The position numbers were made by a program, and so were the translations under genes. The notes beneath the pieces were generated by a model that was given only the letters and a program-made list of their open reading frames with translations, was not told the origin of the DNA and ran no database searches. From positions 1 through 37,929 of the forward strand of contig JAJFKA010000022.1 of the NCBI GenBank assembly GCA_021773555.1: 37,929 nucleotides of DNA, given 5' to 3'. The stretch's first letter is position 1; each line of letters opens with the position of its first letter. Below are positions 8,751-16,782 of the stretch, one piece after another. This DNA is from Gammaproteobacteria bacterium. GTDB lineage: Bacteria; Pseudomonadota; Gammaproteobacteria; Pseudomonadales; Azotimanducaceae.

Positions 8751-10330
8751 GGTTTCGGCTCGTCTCTGGTGCGACGAATCAACTCGGCCGTCGACGGATC
8801 CCTATCAGCAACAGCGGTATCTGCCATTAGATCAGTCGCCAGCCTCTTACCCAGTTCAACCCCCCATTGGTCGTAGGAATTGATGTCCCAGATGACGCCC
8901 TGGACAAATATCTTGTGCTCATAAAGTGCGATCAGCATGCCGAGGGTACGCGCATCGAGTCGCTGCAGTAATAGAACATTACTCGGCTTGTTGCCGGGAT
9001 AATGCTTATGAATATCCGGACTGTAGTCACCGAGCATGAGTGCAGCCGATTGGGCAATCATATTCATCAACAACACCTGATGCTGGTGCGCGCTGCCACT
9101 GGATTCTTCGATGGCTGCGATAAAATCTACCGGTACGGTTCGGGTTCCCTGGTGCAACAACTGGAAAAAGGCATGCTGGCCGTTCGTACCTGTCTGGCCC
9201 CAGAGAACCGGTCCAGTCGTGATGGTACTGCGGGTACCTCCGAGTGTGGCACTTTTCCCATTACTTTCCATGTCCAGTTGTTGCAAGAATGCAGGTAGAT
9301 ATTCGAGCCGCTCGCAGTACGGAATCACCGCCGTCGATTGTGCGCCGAGAAAATTGTGATACCAGATACCGAGCATCGCCATCAAGACCGGCATGTTGTG
9401 ATCGAAGCCGGTTGATCTAAAGTGCTCGTCCATCAATGCAGCTCCGTCAAGAAACTCCTGGAAGTGTTTCGCGCCGATGCTGATGCAAATACTTAAGCCC
9501 ACTGCCGACCAGAGAGAGTACCGACCGCCAACCCAATCCCAGAAAATCAGGATATTATCGTCTGCGATTCCGTAGTTTCGAGCGGTCTCGGGTGCGGCGG
9601 TTATGGCGATGCAGTGATTAGTCTGTTGAGGCTTATTGATATTCAGGCTGGCGGCCAGCCAGTCCATCGCAGTCTCTGCGTTCAGCAAGGTTTCATGGGT
9701 GGTAAATGTCTTGCTGCAAATAATAAAAATCGTCGTTTCTGCTGCCAATTGCTCTAGCAGGGTCGCTACCTCCGCGCCGTCAACATTGGAGAGAAAGTGA
9801 CAACGCAGTCCTGGCTGAGTGAATTCCCGCAGTGCGGTGCAGACCATTTTTGGACCCAGATCAGACCCGCCAATACCAATATTCACCACATCCGTGAATG
9901 CCTGACCGGTGATGCTTCTGAATTCTCCACTACGAATGGATTCTGCCAGTGATTTCATCGACAGCAGCTGTTGGTGAATGTCAGGCATGATGTCCGTGCC
10001 ATCAAGCAGCAGGGGACCCGCGTGTGTTCTGCGCAGGGCGGTATGCAAAACTGCCCGATTCTCGGTGAGATTAATTTTCGATCCTGCAAACATCGCCGCA
10101 ATCCGATCTGCAAGCGGCGCTTCTTTCGCCAGGTCGAGCAGGCCGGACAAGGCCGCATCGCTCACGAGGTTTTTTGAAAAATCCAGATAGAGTTCGTGAA
10201 ATTCCAGCGAATATTTATCGCGCCGGTGAGCGTCGTCGTCAAAGTGCTCCGCCAGTGACCCGGTTTCCTCTTCCGCGAGCCTGGTCAAGGCCTGCCAGGC
10301 CTGGGTTGCTGTTGGAGTGTATTTGCTCAA
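8747..10330 (-). CDS. pgi: Glucose-6-phosphate isomerase
   Basis: Interconverts glucose 6-phosphate and fructose 6-phosphate in glycolysis and gluconeogenesis. The 527-residue protein aligns with E. coli Pgi (549 residues) from its first residues. Both family signatures are present: DWVGGRYSLWSAVGL at 265-279 and the C-terminal NSYDQWGVELGK ending at Lys495, the equivalent of catalytic Lys514. His417 lies in the HQVLL segment matching the catalytic-histidine region. The usual catalytic glutamate in the WGEPGTNGQHAF motif reads Gln379 here (WGQTGTNGQHAF). The start codon is TTG at 10330 with GGA 6 nt upstream; no nearby in-frame ATG exists. The gene overlaps the end of the LtaS-like gene tail to tail. 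Confidence 0.93.
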   Translation of the reverse strand: MSKYTPTATQAWQALTRLAEEETGSLAEHFDDDAHRRDKYSLEFHELYLDFSKNLVSDAALSGLLDLAKEAPLADRIAAMFAGSKINLTENRAVLHTALRRTHAGPLLLDGTDIMPDIHQQLLSMKSLAESIRSGEFRSITGQAFTDVVNIGIGGSDLGPKMVCTALREFTQPGLRCHFLSNVDGAEVATLLEQLAAETTIFIICSKTFTTHETLLNAETAMDWLAASLNINKPQQTNHCIAITAAPETARNYGIADDNILIFWDWVGGRYSLWSAVGLSICISIGAKHFQEFLDGAALMDEHFRSTGFDHNMPVLMAMLGIWYHNFLGAQSTAVIPYCERLEYLPAFLQQLDMESNGKSATLGGTRSTITTGPVLWGQTGTNGQHAFFQLLHQGTRTVPVDFIAAIEESSGSAHQHQVLLMNMIAQSAALMLGDYSPDIHKHYPGNKPSNVLLLQRLDARTLGMLIALYEHKIFVQGVIWDINSYDQWGVELGKRLATDLMADTAVADRDPSTAELIRRTRDEPKP

Positions 10331-10526
10331 AATGTATCCAGGCTTGCGCTGACGGGTGCCGGTTATTGTACATCAAGCGATCAGGGAAGGTGGTCCCGCC
10401 GATTCCTTTAGGTATGATGGGCGTCGGTCAGTCTCCAGCGGTTAAATGGGTCCGATATGAGGGCTGTCCTGTAACGTTGTTCCCGACAAGGCGTCCATAA
10501 ACCTGTGTTCACATGGAAAAAACTTG

Positions 10527-12719
10527 ATGAAAGCTGGAAAGTTGTTAGTAATTGGTCTGCTGCTGTTGGCGATGGGTCTGTTTGCCTGGTTAGACCTGGG
10601 GGCGTATTTAAACCTTGGCTACCTGAAGTCTGAACAGGCAGGTCTTGCCAGCCTGGTCAATGAGAATCCACTGATATCGGGATTGCTCTTTTTCATCCTC
10701 TACGTTGCCGTCACGGGGCTTTCACTCCCAGGTGCTGCGATTATGACGCTCGCGGCCGGTGCCATCTTTGGTCTTGGCTGGGGCCTCGTGATCGTGTCTT
10801 TTGCGTCCTCGGTTGGTGCGACTATTGCTATGTTGGTCGCGCGCTTTCTCCTGCGCGATACCGTTAAACGCCGCTTTGGCCCTTATCTTCAGACCATTGA
10901 CCAGGGGGTCGAACGGGAAGGTGCATTTTACCTGTTCACGCTGCGCCTGGTCCCGGTGGTGCCATTTTTTGTTATCAATCTCGCCATGGGATTAACCAGC
11001 ATTTCTACACCGCTTTTCTATATCGTTAGCCAGATTGGAATGCTCGCCGGTACCGTTGTGTATGTGAATGCAGGAACACAACTGGCACAGATAGATTCTT
11101 TATCGGGGATATTGTCGGCAGAGTTGTTGTTGTCTTTTATTCTGCTCGGTTTTTTTCCGTTGATCGCCAGGAAGCTTGTCGAGTGGTTGCGGGCGAGAAA
11201 AGTTTATCGAGGTTACGATCGACCGAAATCCTTTGACTGCGATGTCGTGGTAATTGGTGCAGGCTCAGGTGGTCTGGTGGCATCACTGATTGCTGCGACG
11301 GTTAAAGCCAGGGTGACGCTGATCGAAATGAATAAAATGGGAGGCGATTGCCTCAACACTGGCTGCGTACCGAGCAAGGCACTGCTGCGATCGGCGAAGC
11401 TGAATGCGGATATGCGTCGTGGTTCGCAATTTGGATTCTCGGACATGCAACCTGACTTCTCATTTTCCGACGTGATGGAAAGAGTAAGCAGGGTCATCGC
11501 CACTATCGAGCCACACGACTCGGTCGAGAGGTATCAGAGCCTGGGTGTTGATGTGGAAATTGGTGAAGCGAAAATTACCTCACCCTTCACCGTGGACATT
11601 AATGGTAAAACCCTGCGTACCCGGAACATTATTGTCGCCACCGGAGCTAAACCCTTTGTTCCCCCGATCACGAACCTGCAGGCAGTTGACTATCTCACTT
11701 CCGATAACATCTGGCAGTTACGCGACCTTCCCCGCAGGTTAGTGGTGCTTGGTGGTGGCCCCATTGGCACGGAACTCACGCAGGCGTTCAATCGTCTGGG
11801 CAGTGAGGTCACCCAGGTGGAAAAAGCAGAGCAGATCATGACCCGTGAGGATCCCGAAGTTGCCGACATGGTGGCAGGCTCATTGCGATCTGAGGGCGTT
11901 AATATAATGACAGGCTATGTCGCAACTGAAGTGCTTGTTGAGGCAGATTCCAAGTACCTGGTTTGCGAGTCAGCAGGTGACCTTGAAAATAAAATTGTGA
12001 AAGTCCCTTTCGACGAAATCCTTGTTGCGGTTGGCCGAGCAGCCAATGTAACGGGCTTTGGGCTTGAATCACTCGGGGTCACGATTTCATCCCGGGGCAC
12101 GGTTGAAGTGGACGATTATCTGCGCACCAACTTTCCGAACATTTATGCCATTGGTGACGTTGCCGGACCCTACCAGTTTACCCACACGGCCTCACATATG
12201 GCCTGGTACGCTGCGGTCAACGCACTGTTCGGTGGCTTTAAAAAATTCAAGGTCGACTACACGGTCATTCCGTGGTCTACCTTTTGCACGCCAGAGGTTG
12301 CCCGGGTGGGTCTCAATGAATCGGAGGCGCAGGCTGCCGGGATCGAGTATGAAGTTTCTCGCTACGATGTGGGTGACCTGGACCGGGCTATTGCTGATGA
12401 AGAGGCGCATGGCATGGTTAAGGTATTGACAGTTCCCGGGCGAGACAGAATTCTGGGCGTCACCATTGTCGCCGACCACGCCGGTGATCTGATCGCGGAG
12501 TACGTCCTGGCCATGAAACACGGAATCGGTCTCAACAAGATTCTCGGTACGATTCATATCTATCCCACGCTCGCGGAGATGAATAAATTTGCGGCCAGTG
12601 AGTGGCGCAAGAATCACAAACCGGAGTGGGCACTTGAGCTTTCTGAGCGTTATCACACCTGGCGTCGTGGCGGGGCAAAAACCACCAGGGAATCAGCCAC
12701 CGGACCGGGTGTTCTCTAA
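10527..12719 (+). CDS. Fusion of a VTT/TMEM64 membrane domain with an FAD-dependent disulfide oxidoreductase
   Basis: A 730-residue two-part protein. Residues 1-225 are hydrophobic and carry the TVP38/TMEM64 (VTT, DedA-like) signature, including FTLRLVPVVPFF at 137-148 and a following NLAMGL. Residues 238-730 form a class I pyridine nucleotide-disulfide oxidoreductase: FAD loop GAGSGG (244-249), redox pair Cys275 and Cys280 in GGDCLNTGCVPSK, NAD(P) loop GGGPIG (409-414), FAD contact AIGDVAG, and the C-terminal His677 and Glu684 in HIYPTLAE. It resembles the mercuric reductase/lipoamide dehydrogenase branch, but no mercury-binding N-terminal domain or C-terminal Cys pair is seen. A quinone- or thiol-linked membrane role is inferred. 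ATG 10527 (GGA 9 nt upstream) is preferred over the adjacent TTG at 10524. Confidence 0.92.
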   Translation: MKAGKLLVIGLLLLAMGLFAWLDLGAYLNLGYLKSEQAGLASLVNENPLISGLLFFILYVAVTGLSLPGAAIMTLAAGAIFGLGWGLVIVSFASSVGATIAMLVARFLLRDTVKRRFGPYLQTIDQGVEREGAFYLFTLRLVPVVPFFVINLAMGLTSISTPLFYIVSQIGMLAGTVVYVNAGTQLAQIDSLSGILSAELLLSFILLGFFPLIARKLVEWLRARKVYRGYDRPKSFDCDVVVIGAGSGGLVASLIAATVKARVTLIEMNKMGGDCLNTGCVPSKALLRSAKLNADMRRGSQFGFSDMQPDFSFSDVMERVSRVIATIEPHDSVERYQSLGVDVEIGEAKITSPFTVDINGKTLRTRNIIVATGAKPFVPPITNLQAVDYLTSDNIWQLRDLPRRLVVLGGGPIGTELTQAFNRLGSEVTQVEKAEQIMTREDPEVADMVAGSLRSEGVNIMTGYVATEVLVEADSKYLVCESAGDLENKIVKVPFDEILVAVGRAANVTGFGLESLGVTISSRGTVEVDDYLRTNFPNIYAIGDVAGPYQFTHTASHMAWYAAVNALFGGFKKFKVDYTVIPWSTFCTPEVARVGLNESEAQAAGIEYEVSRYDVGDLDRAIADEEAHGMVKVLTVPGRDRILGVTIVADHAGDLIAEYVLAMKHGIGLNKILGTIHIYPTLAEMNKFAASEWRKNHKPEWALELSERYHTWRRGGAKTTRESATGPGVL

Positions 12720-12761
12720 CCACAAGGGTTACATTTCGGGTCCCTGATTGTTGCCGGCCTG

Positions 12762-13019
12762 TTAGTCGTCGAGTTGCTTTAACCGTTGCACCAGTCGTTC
12801 GATTTCCTGGTCAGTGGGAGTCACTTCGACGGTCAGCGCGCTCGCGGTCCGGGAAGTCAGCCTGATCTGCTTCAGATACAAGCGACAGTATTTGCAGAGT
12901 AAAAGATGGAAGCGAATAGAGATTCGTTGTTTCAGGGAGAACCTGACGACAGGATTTGATGAGTCGGTCGACTCCACGTAATCACTGGCGGAATTGAAAA
13001 GTGTCTGGCAGGTAATCAT
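12762..13019 (-). CDS. Small zinc-finger anti-sigma factor (zf-HC2 type)
   Basis: An 85-residue protein with the pattern of short anti-sigma zinc fingers: Cys4 in MITCQT, then His38, Cys42 and Cys45 in FHLLLCKYCRLYLKQ. It starts 10 nt after the sigma factor stop, with AGGA 8 nt before ATG 13019, so the pair is almost certainly cotranscribed. By family knowledge it should bind and hold the sigma factor, probably releasing it on redox or metal change. No membrane segment is present, so it is a soluble anti-sigma. The open frame extends further upstream into the sigma gene, but that part is out of frame with real coding and lacks a ribosome binding site. Confidence 0.8.
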   Translation of the reverse strand: MITCQTLFNSASDYVESTDSSNPVVRFSLKQRISIRFHLLLCKYCRLYLKQIRLTSRTASALTVEVTPTDQEIERLVQRLKQLDD

Positions 13020-13029
13020 CTGGACGGTC

Positions 13030-13647
13030 CTATTGGGTACAACATTCACCAGTCTCCTGAAAGTGCTCCACGCACCGATATAGACGATTTCTGGCTCGAT
13101 GCAAAAGTACTCGGACGTTAGACTCACTGACCTCCAGGATGTTACAAATCTCCGCCAGAGAATAGCCCTGCTGTTCACGCAGGTTAAGAGTCGCCGCCTG
13201 CAGGTCGGGTAACGAGGAAATCATCAGGTCGAGACAGAGCTTCAACTCCTCGCTTGAGATTAGCGCTTCCGGTGAATCCGCTCGCCAGTCGCCGGGACGA
13301 TGCGCCCCCCAGTGACCGTTGTCGTCAAATCGGCTGGCGAATTCCGGGTCAGCAGCGGTTAGTGCTTCCAGTGAAGTCATCCGGTTTTCCTTGCGTAGTC
13401 TGGTTTTCGCCTCGTTCGCCACGATCCTCAACAACCAGGTCTTTAAACTGCTTCGCTTCTCGAAACCTTTAAGGGCACGCATTGCGGAACACCAGGTTTC
13501 CTGGACAACCTCGTCAGCGAGTTTGTCACCGACGAAGCTGCGTGCGAGGTACATCATGGAACCTTGATATTGTTCAATCGCGTACCTGAATGCGTCGTCA
13601 CGCTTCGCGATCAGGCCGTCAATCAGTACTGTCTCATTTTCATACAT
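13030..13647 (-). CDS. ECF-family RNA polymerase sigma factor
   Basis: A 205-residue sigma-70 family protein of the extracytoplasmic-function group. Region 2 spans about residues 20-90, including LADEVVQETW (2.2) and KRSSLKTWLLRIVANEAK (2.3-2.4). A 40-residue linker follows, then region 4 at about 140-195 with the helix-turn-helix GYSLAEICNILEVSESNVRVLLHRARNRL. Regions 1.1 and 3 are absent, as usual for the group. It lies directly upstream of a small zinc-finger anti-sigma gene, the common two-gene layout. An alpha-hydroxyacid dehydrogenase gene ends 51 bp before it on the same strand and may be a target or just a neighbour. Confidence 0.92.
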   Translation of the reverse strand: MYENETVLIDGLIAKRDDAFRYAIEQYQGSMMYLARSFVGDKLADEVVQETWCSAMRALKGFEKRSSLKTWLLRIVANEAKTRLRKENRMTSLEALTAADPEFASRFDDNGHWGAHRPGDWRADSPEALISSEELKLCLDLMISSLPDLQAATLNLREQQGYSLAEICNILEVSESNVRVLLHRARNRLYRCVEHFQETGECCTQ

Positions 13648-13698
13648 TTCAGCAGTATACCTCAGGCCGCTGGTTCCAGGAGCGTCTGGTGGTCTCGT

Positions 13699-14781
13699 CT
13701 AGTAGCCCGCATCCTCAAGGTCCAGCAGTGGAAATGCGCTGAAGACATCCGCTTGTACCACCGGCGGCGCATTGACGACGAACGAGGCATCCAGGTCAGC
13801 AAAGCTTGTTACACCACAGAGCGCCAGAGACTCTTCGATTTCGTGTTTCAGTATTGCCAGGCAGCGAACGAGAACCGGGGACCCTCCTGCAGCCAACGCC
13901 CAGGCTTCAAGGCGGCCAAGTCCCACAACATCAGCGCCAAGCGCGATCGCCTTGAGTATATCGGTACCTCGATAAAAGCCCCCGTCAACTGCGATTTGTG
14001 CGCGCCCACCGACTTCCTTGACGATTTCGGGTAATACATCGAGGGTGCCAACACCCTGATCGAGTTGTCTGCCGCCGTGATTCGAAACATAAATAACCTC
14101 GACCCCCATCTCGACTGCGCGCGCGGCATCTTCGACGCGATTGATTCCCTTCAGTACTAGCGGGATGTCAAACTTTTCCTTGATTCGGGCAACGTCCCCC
14201 CAGTTCAGACGAGCCTGATATGAAAAGTCTCCGGGGCTTGACTGCGAAGTGGGAATAACCCGTTTGGCGATATCTCGCTCGCGGCGGCTCACCACCGCTG
14301 TATCAACGGTCAGGCAGAAGCCGATATAACCACTGGCAATAACTCGTCGGATAATATCGTCAACCCAGTTTTCGTCGCCACGAACGTATAGCTGATAGAT
14401 TTTTGGTGCACTGGAAGCGGCAGCGATTTCCTCGATTGACGGCGTGCAAACAGAACTTGCGATACTGATGACTCCCGCTTGGGCGGCAGCGATCGCCGCG
14501 CTGGCACCGCCACCCGGTTCGAACACCTGGAGTGATCCAATTGGCGCGAGCATGATCGGAAGGGCAAGGTCAATACCCAGGAGTGAACCGGTAGTATCGA
14601 TGACGGAAACATCGTTAAGTACTCTCGGTTTCAGCGCACGGGAATCAATCGCCAGACGGTTTCGTTTTAAGGTTGTTTCAGTTTCGGTACCGCCGACCAG
14701 GTAGTCCCAATAGGTTTGGTTCAACCGTAACCTGGCAGCCTTGACTATTTCATGAATCGTTCGAAAAGGAACGTCAGCCAT
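13699..14781 (-). CDS. FMN-dependent alpha-hydroxyacid dehydrogenase/oxidase
   Basis: A 360-residue TIM-barrel flavoenzyme of the L-lactate dehydrogenase/glycolate oxidase/lactate oxidase family, oxidising an L-2-hydroxyacid to a 2-oxoacid. FMN and substrate residues are in place: the LAPIG strand (78-82), QLYV (130-133), Lys211 in LVLKGI, catalytic His235 and Arg238 in SNHGGRQLD, and the phosphate loops VDGGFYRGTD and LGADVVGLGR. No membrane-anchoring segment is obvious, and the length is close to soluble oxidases. Whether the electron acceptor is oxygen or a quinone cannot be told. It is the first gene of a possible three-gene minus-strand run with the sigma and anti-sigma genes. Confidence 0.9.
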   Translation of the reverse strand: MADVPFRTIHEIVKAARLRLNQTYWDYLVGGTETETTLKRNRLAIDSRALKPRVLNDVSVIDTTGSLLGIDLALPIMLAPIGSLQVFEPGGGASAAIAAAQAGVISIASSVCTPSIEEIAAASSAPKIYQLYVRGDENWVDDIIRRVIASGYIGFCLTVDTAVVSRRERDIAKRVIPTSQSSPGDFSYQARLNWGDVARIKEKFDIPLVLKGINRVEDAARAVEMGVEVIYVSNHGGRQLDQGVGTLDVLPEIVKEVGGRAQIAVDGGFYRGTDILKAIALGADVVGLGRLEAWALAAGGSPVLVRCLAILKHEIEESLALCGVTSFADLDASFVVNAPPVVQADVFSAFPLLDLEDAGY

Positions 14782-14922
14782 ATGTTAATCCACTTGAATG
14801 AAAAAAGGAGTTGTATCAAGACAGATTATAGACCAGGCGAATGCATTGGCGACACGCGAGTCTTGACCTTTGTGGGTGTCAAAGCGACTATTGCGCCACC
14901 CTGAATCAGAGTAGTAGATAGG
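14782..14922. other. Short intergenic gap, nothing recognised
   Basis: Between the alpha-hydroxyacid dehydrogenase start and the small membrane-protein candidate. I see no clear promoter, hairpin or open frame of note; the dehydrogenase promoter should lie here on the minus strand. Confidence 0.5.
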
Positions 14923-15036
14923 ATGTCGATATTTGCAGTAGAAGATCAAAAAACCGTTAAGTTGTTAGCCATGGGATTCGCCGGTATTGCCGGTCTCACG
15001 ATTTGCCTGATCCTGTTGGCATTAGTCTTGACCTGA
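14923..15036 (+). CDS. Possible 37-residue single-pass membrane protein
   Basis: A short open frame, ATG 14923 to TGA 15036. The first 13 residues are polar and include two lysines and three acidic residues; the rest (from KLLAMGFAG) is one continuous hydrophobic helix of about 23 residues with a small Gly/Ala-rich N half. This amphipathic-then-membrane layout is typical of small bacterial membrane proteins. The weak point is the start: the GG just before the ATG is too close to act as a good ribosome binding site. It overlaps the end of the minus-strand decayed lipoprotein gene by 15 bp. No function can be assigned. Confidence 0.35.
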   Translation: MSIFAVEDQKTVKLLAMGFAGIAGLTICLILLALVLT

Positions 15037-15406
15037 TTCTGGTTTCGACCCTGGCTCGGGATTGATCCGGTCCAGGCTATAGATAGTGCGCCCTGGTAGA
15101 AATAGACGTGTGATGATCGGGTCCTCGATTGCAACGACGATCGCCGGATAGATCCGCTCGCCCGGTTTAACCCGAATGTGCTGATTTTTCCGTAATTTAT
15201 CGATTCCAGCGTCGGTTATCTGCGGCGTCGACATAGAGCTCGCCATCGTTCATAAGTACCCGTAGCCAAACGGGGTAGGGCACTTCGAGTTGGAACAATT
15301 TGAGCTGGGCTGCGAATTCAAAAGAATCAACGGCTGATTACTCGCTCGTCATTACCCTGCCAGGCAATAGCGGAAACGCGTTCCGGCAACCTGTCATGAT
15401 CAACAT
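15022..15406 (-). pseudogene. Decayed lipoprotein gene, deazaflavin-nitroreductase/PNPOx-like fold
   Basis: Three pieces on the minus strand join into one plausible protein. The first, from about ATG 15406, holds a lipobox-like MTGC with Cys codon 15388-15386 and a FPLLPGRV stretch, and is cut by TAA at 15340-15338. The same frame then continues as FEFAAQL, LEVPYPVW, DGELYVDA and RRWNR, and stops at 15200. A shift of net +1 near 15200 restores a 50-residue tail with NQHIRVKPGERIYPAIVV and FLPGRTIY, ending at 15022. Lipobox, LPG, PY-V-W, LYV, RW and VR..G..IYP is the order I associate with small lipoproteins of split-barrel nitroreductase-like fold. One nonsense codon plus one frameshift means it should not make full-length protein, unless these are sequencing errors. 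The true N-terminus may lie slightly upstream. Confidence 0.55.
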
Positions 15407-15557
15407 AACGAGGGCAGCGTTGGTATAGGGAGAGGATTTCTGTTTAATATTAGTGAACCGGACTCCTGAGACCGAACTCGCTGCCAGGGGTTGAGTTACC
15501 TGGCCACCGCGATTTGCGTTGATGGACAATAATACTTTATACCTGGACAAATGACCG

Positions 15558-16082
15558 ATGCTTGGAATTATTGTGTTCTGTCTCTCGATGGTTGCAGCTG
15601 CCGAGGCTGCACAACCTGAATCCTCCAGCACTCAGATTTTGCAGGCCGCGGTGCAAACAATGCAGGCGGCACGCTACGCCGCCCTGATTACGCTCGACGA
15701 TCAGGGCCAGCCAAGAGCACGGACTGTTGATCCCTTTCCTGTGGGTGCTGATATAGGCGAGCCCGGTGTTGAGATCTGGGTGGCTACCAGACCGGTCACA
15801 CGTAAGGTTGCACAAATTCGGCAGCATAGTCAGGTAACCCTTTACTACTTTGATGCTTCAACCAGGAGCTATGTCACTATTATGGGGACTGCTCGGCTGG
15901 TGAATGATTCAGCGGTGAAGCGCGCGAAGCGGCGTGAGGAAGATTCTGATCGGCTCTATCCTGATTTTCCTGATGATTATTTACTTATCGCGATTAGTCC
16001 CACGTGGCTCGAAGCCATCGTGCCAGGTTTCCGAGGTGACAAGCAGACATGGAAACCGGAAGTTGTCAGGTTCGGGCAATAG
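15558..16082 (+). CDS. PNPOx-like split-barrel flavoprotein, probably exported
   Basis: A 174-residue protein of the pyridoxamine 5'-phosphate oxidase-like/general stress protein 26 superfamily. The core runs from RYAALITLDDQGQPRART through EIWVATRPVTRKVAQIRQ and VTLYYFD to TIMGTARLV, the usual split barrel that binds FMN or a related cofactor. The first 17 residues are hydrophobic and end in AAAEA-A, so a signal peptide is likely, though it lacks the usual early Lys/Arg. An in-frame TGA just upstream fixes ATG 15558 as the first possible ATG. Activity is unknown; relatives bind flavin, F420 or heme. It faces the decayed lipoprotein gene of a similar fold. Confidence 0.78.
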   Translation: MLGIIVFCLSMVAAAEAAQPESSSTQILQAAVQTMQAARYAALITLDDQGQPRARTVDPFPVGADIGEPGVEIWVATRPVTRKVAQIRQHSQVTLYYFDASTRSYVTIMGTARLVNDSAVKRAKRREEDSDRLYPDFPDDYLLIAISPTWLEAIVPGFRGDKQTWKPEVVRFGQ

Positions 16083-16146
16083 CGGCCGGTAAATTGATGA
16101 ACCTGAAGCCAAACTATAGTTGAGAGAAATAACGGAGATACTGGTC

Positions 16147-16764
16147 ATGGCACAACTGGATCATATTATGTACGCAGTCCCTGATCTGAATGACGGCATT
16201 GCGGAAGTGCAAAAATTAACGGCGGTGAAGGCTGAGTTCGGCGGGGTCCATCCGGGCAACGGGACCTGCAACGCGTTGCTGTCCCTTGAGGAGAACCAAT
16301 ACCTGGAAATAATCGCGCCGGATGTAAATCAGGACCTCAAAAACACGCTCGGGGCAGAATTGCAGGCACACAATTTTTCTGGCATCCGAACCTGGGCGGT
16401 TTCGGTATCCGGGTTCGAATCGCTAAGTGAGGTTTTGACGCAGTTCGGTTATCACGGAGAAGTCATATCCATGAGCAGAAACAGGCCCGATGGTGTTCGA
16501 CTCGATTGGCAGATCCTCTATGTTCGCGGCCACCCATATGCGAACTTCATGCCTTTCTTTATTGATTGGCTGGATTCGCCACACCCTGCCAGGGTCGCGC
16601 CTTCGGGATGCAAACTCGACAGTTTTGCAGTGCAACTGGTTGAAGGCTCATCGGCTTACGGATCGTTCTTATCTGCGCTGGAAATTGAAGTGGAGGTGAT
16701 GGAAGGACCTGATGGAATGCGTGCAGTGATCGATTCACCCAACGGCAGAGTGATGTTGCACTAG
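16147..16764 (+). CDS. VOC/glyoxalase-like domain protein
   Basis: A 205-residue protein beginning AQLDHIMYAVPDLNDG, the typical first strand of vicinal-oxygen-chelate proteins, with the metal-type His at position 5 and a second motif NQYLEIIAPD in which the Glu would be a ligand. It matches the larger glyoxalase-like group (about 200 residues, two beta-alpha-beta units). The second half (KLDSFAVQL onward, ending in NGRVMLH) is the weaker repeat. Substrate unknown. ATG 16147 is chosen because GGAG lies 9 nt upstream; a TTG at 16120 in the same frame has no such site. Confidence 0.8.
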   Translation: MAQLDHIMYAVPDLNDGIAEVQKLTAVKAEFGGVHPGNGTCNALLSLEENQYLEIIAPDVNQDLKNTLGAELQAHNFSGIRTWAVSVSGFESLSEVLTQFGYHGEVISMSRNRPDGVRLDWQILYVRGHPYANFMPFFIDWLDSPHPARVAPSGCKLDSFAVQLVEGSSAYGSFLSALEIEVEVMEGPDGMRAVIDSPNGRVMLH

Positions 16765-16782
16765 CTCAAAATAATTAATCTG

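Noticed and set aside
13020-13178. Longer N-terminus of the anti-sigma protein
   Set aside because: It overlaps the sigma gene in another frame and has no ribosome binding site, while ATG 13019 has a well-placed one.
15338-15631. 97-residue minus-strand open frame as an intact gene
   Set aside because: Its front half is antisense to the start of the exported PNPOx-like gene; only its last part belongs to the decayed lipoprotein.
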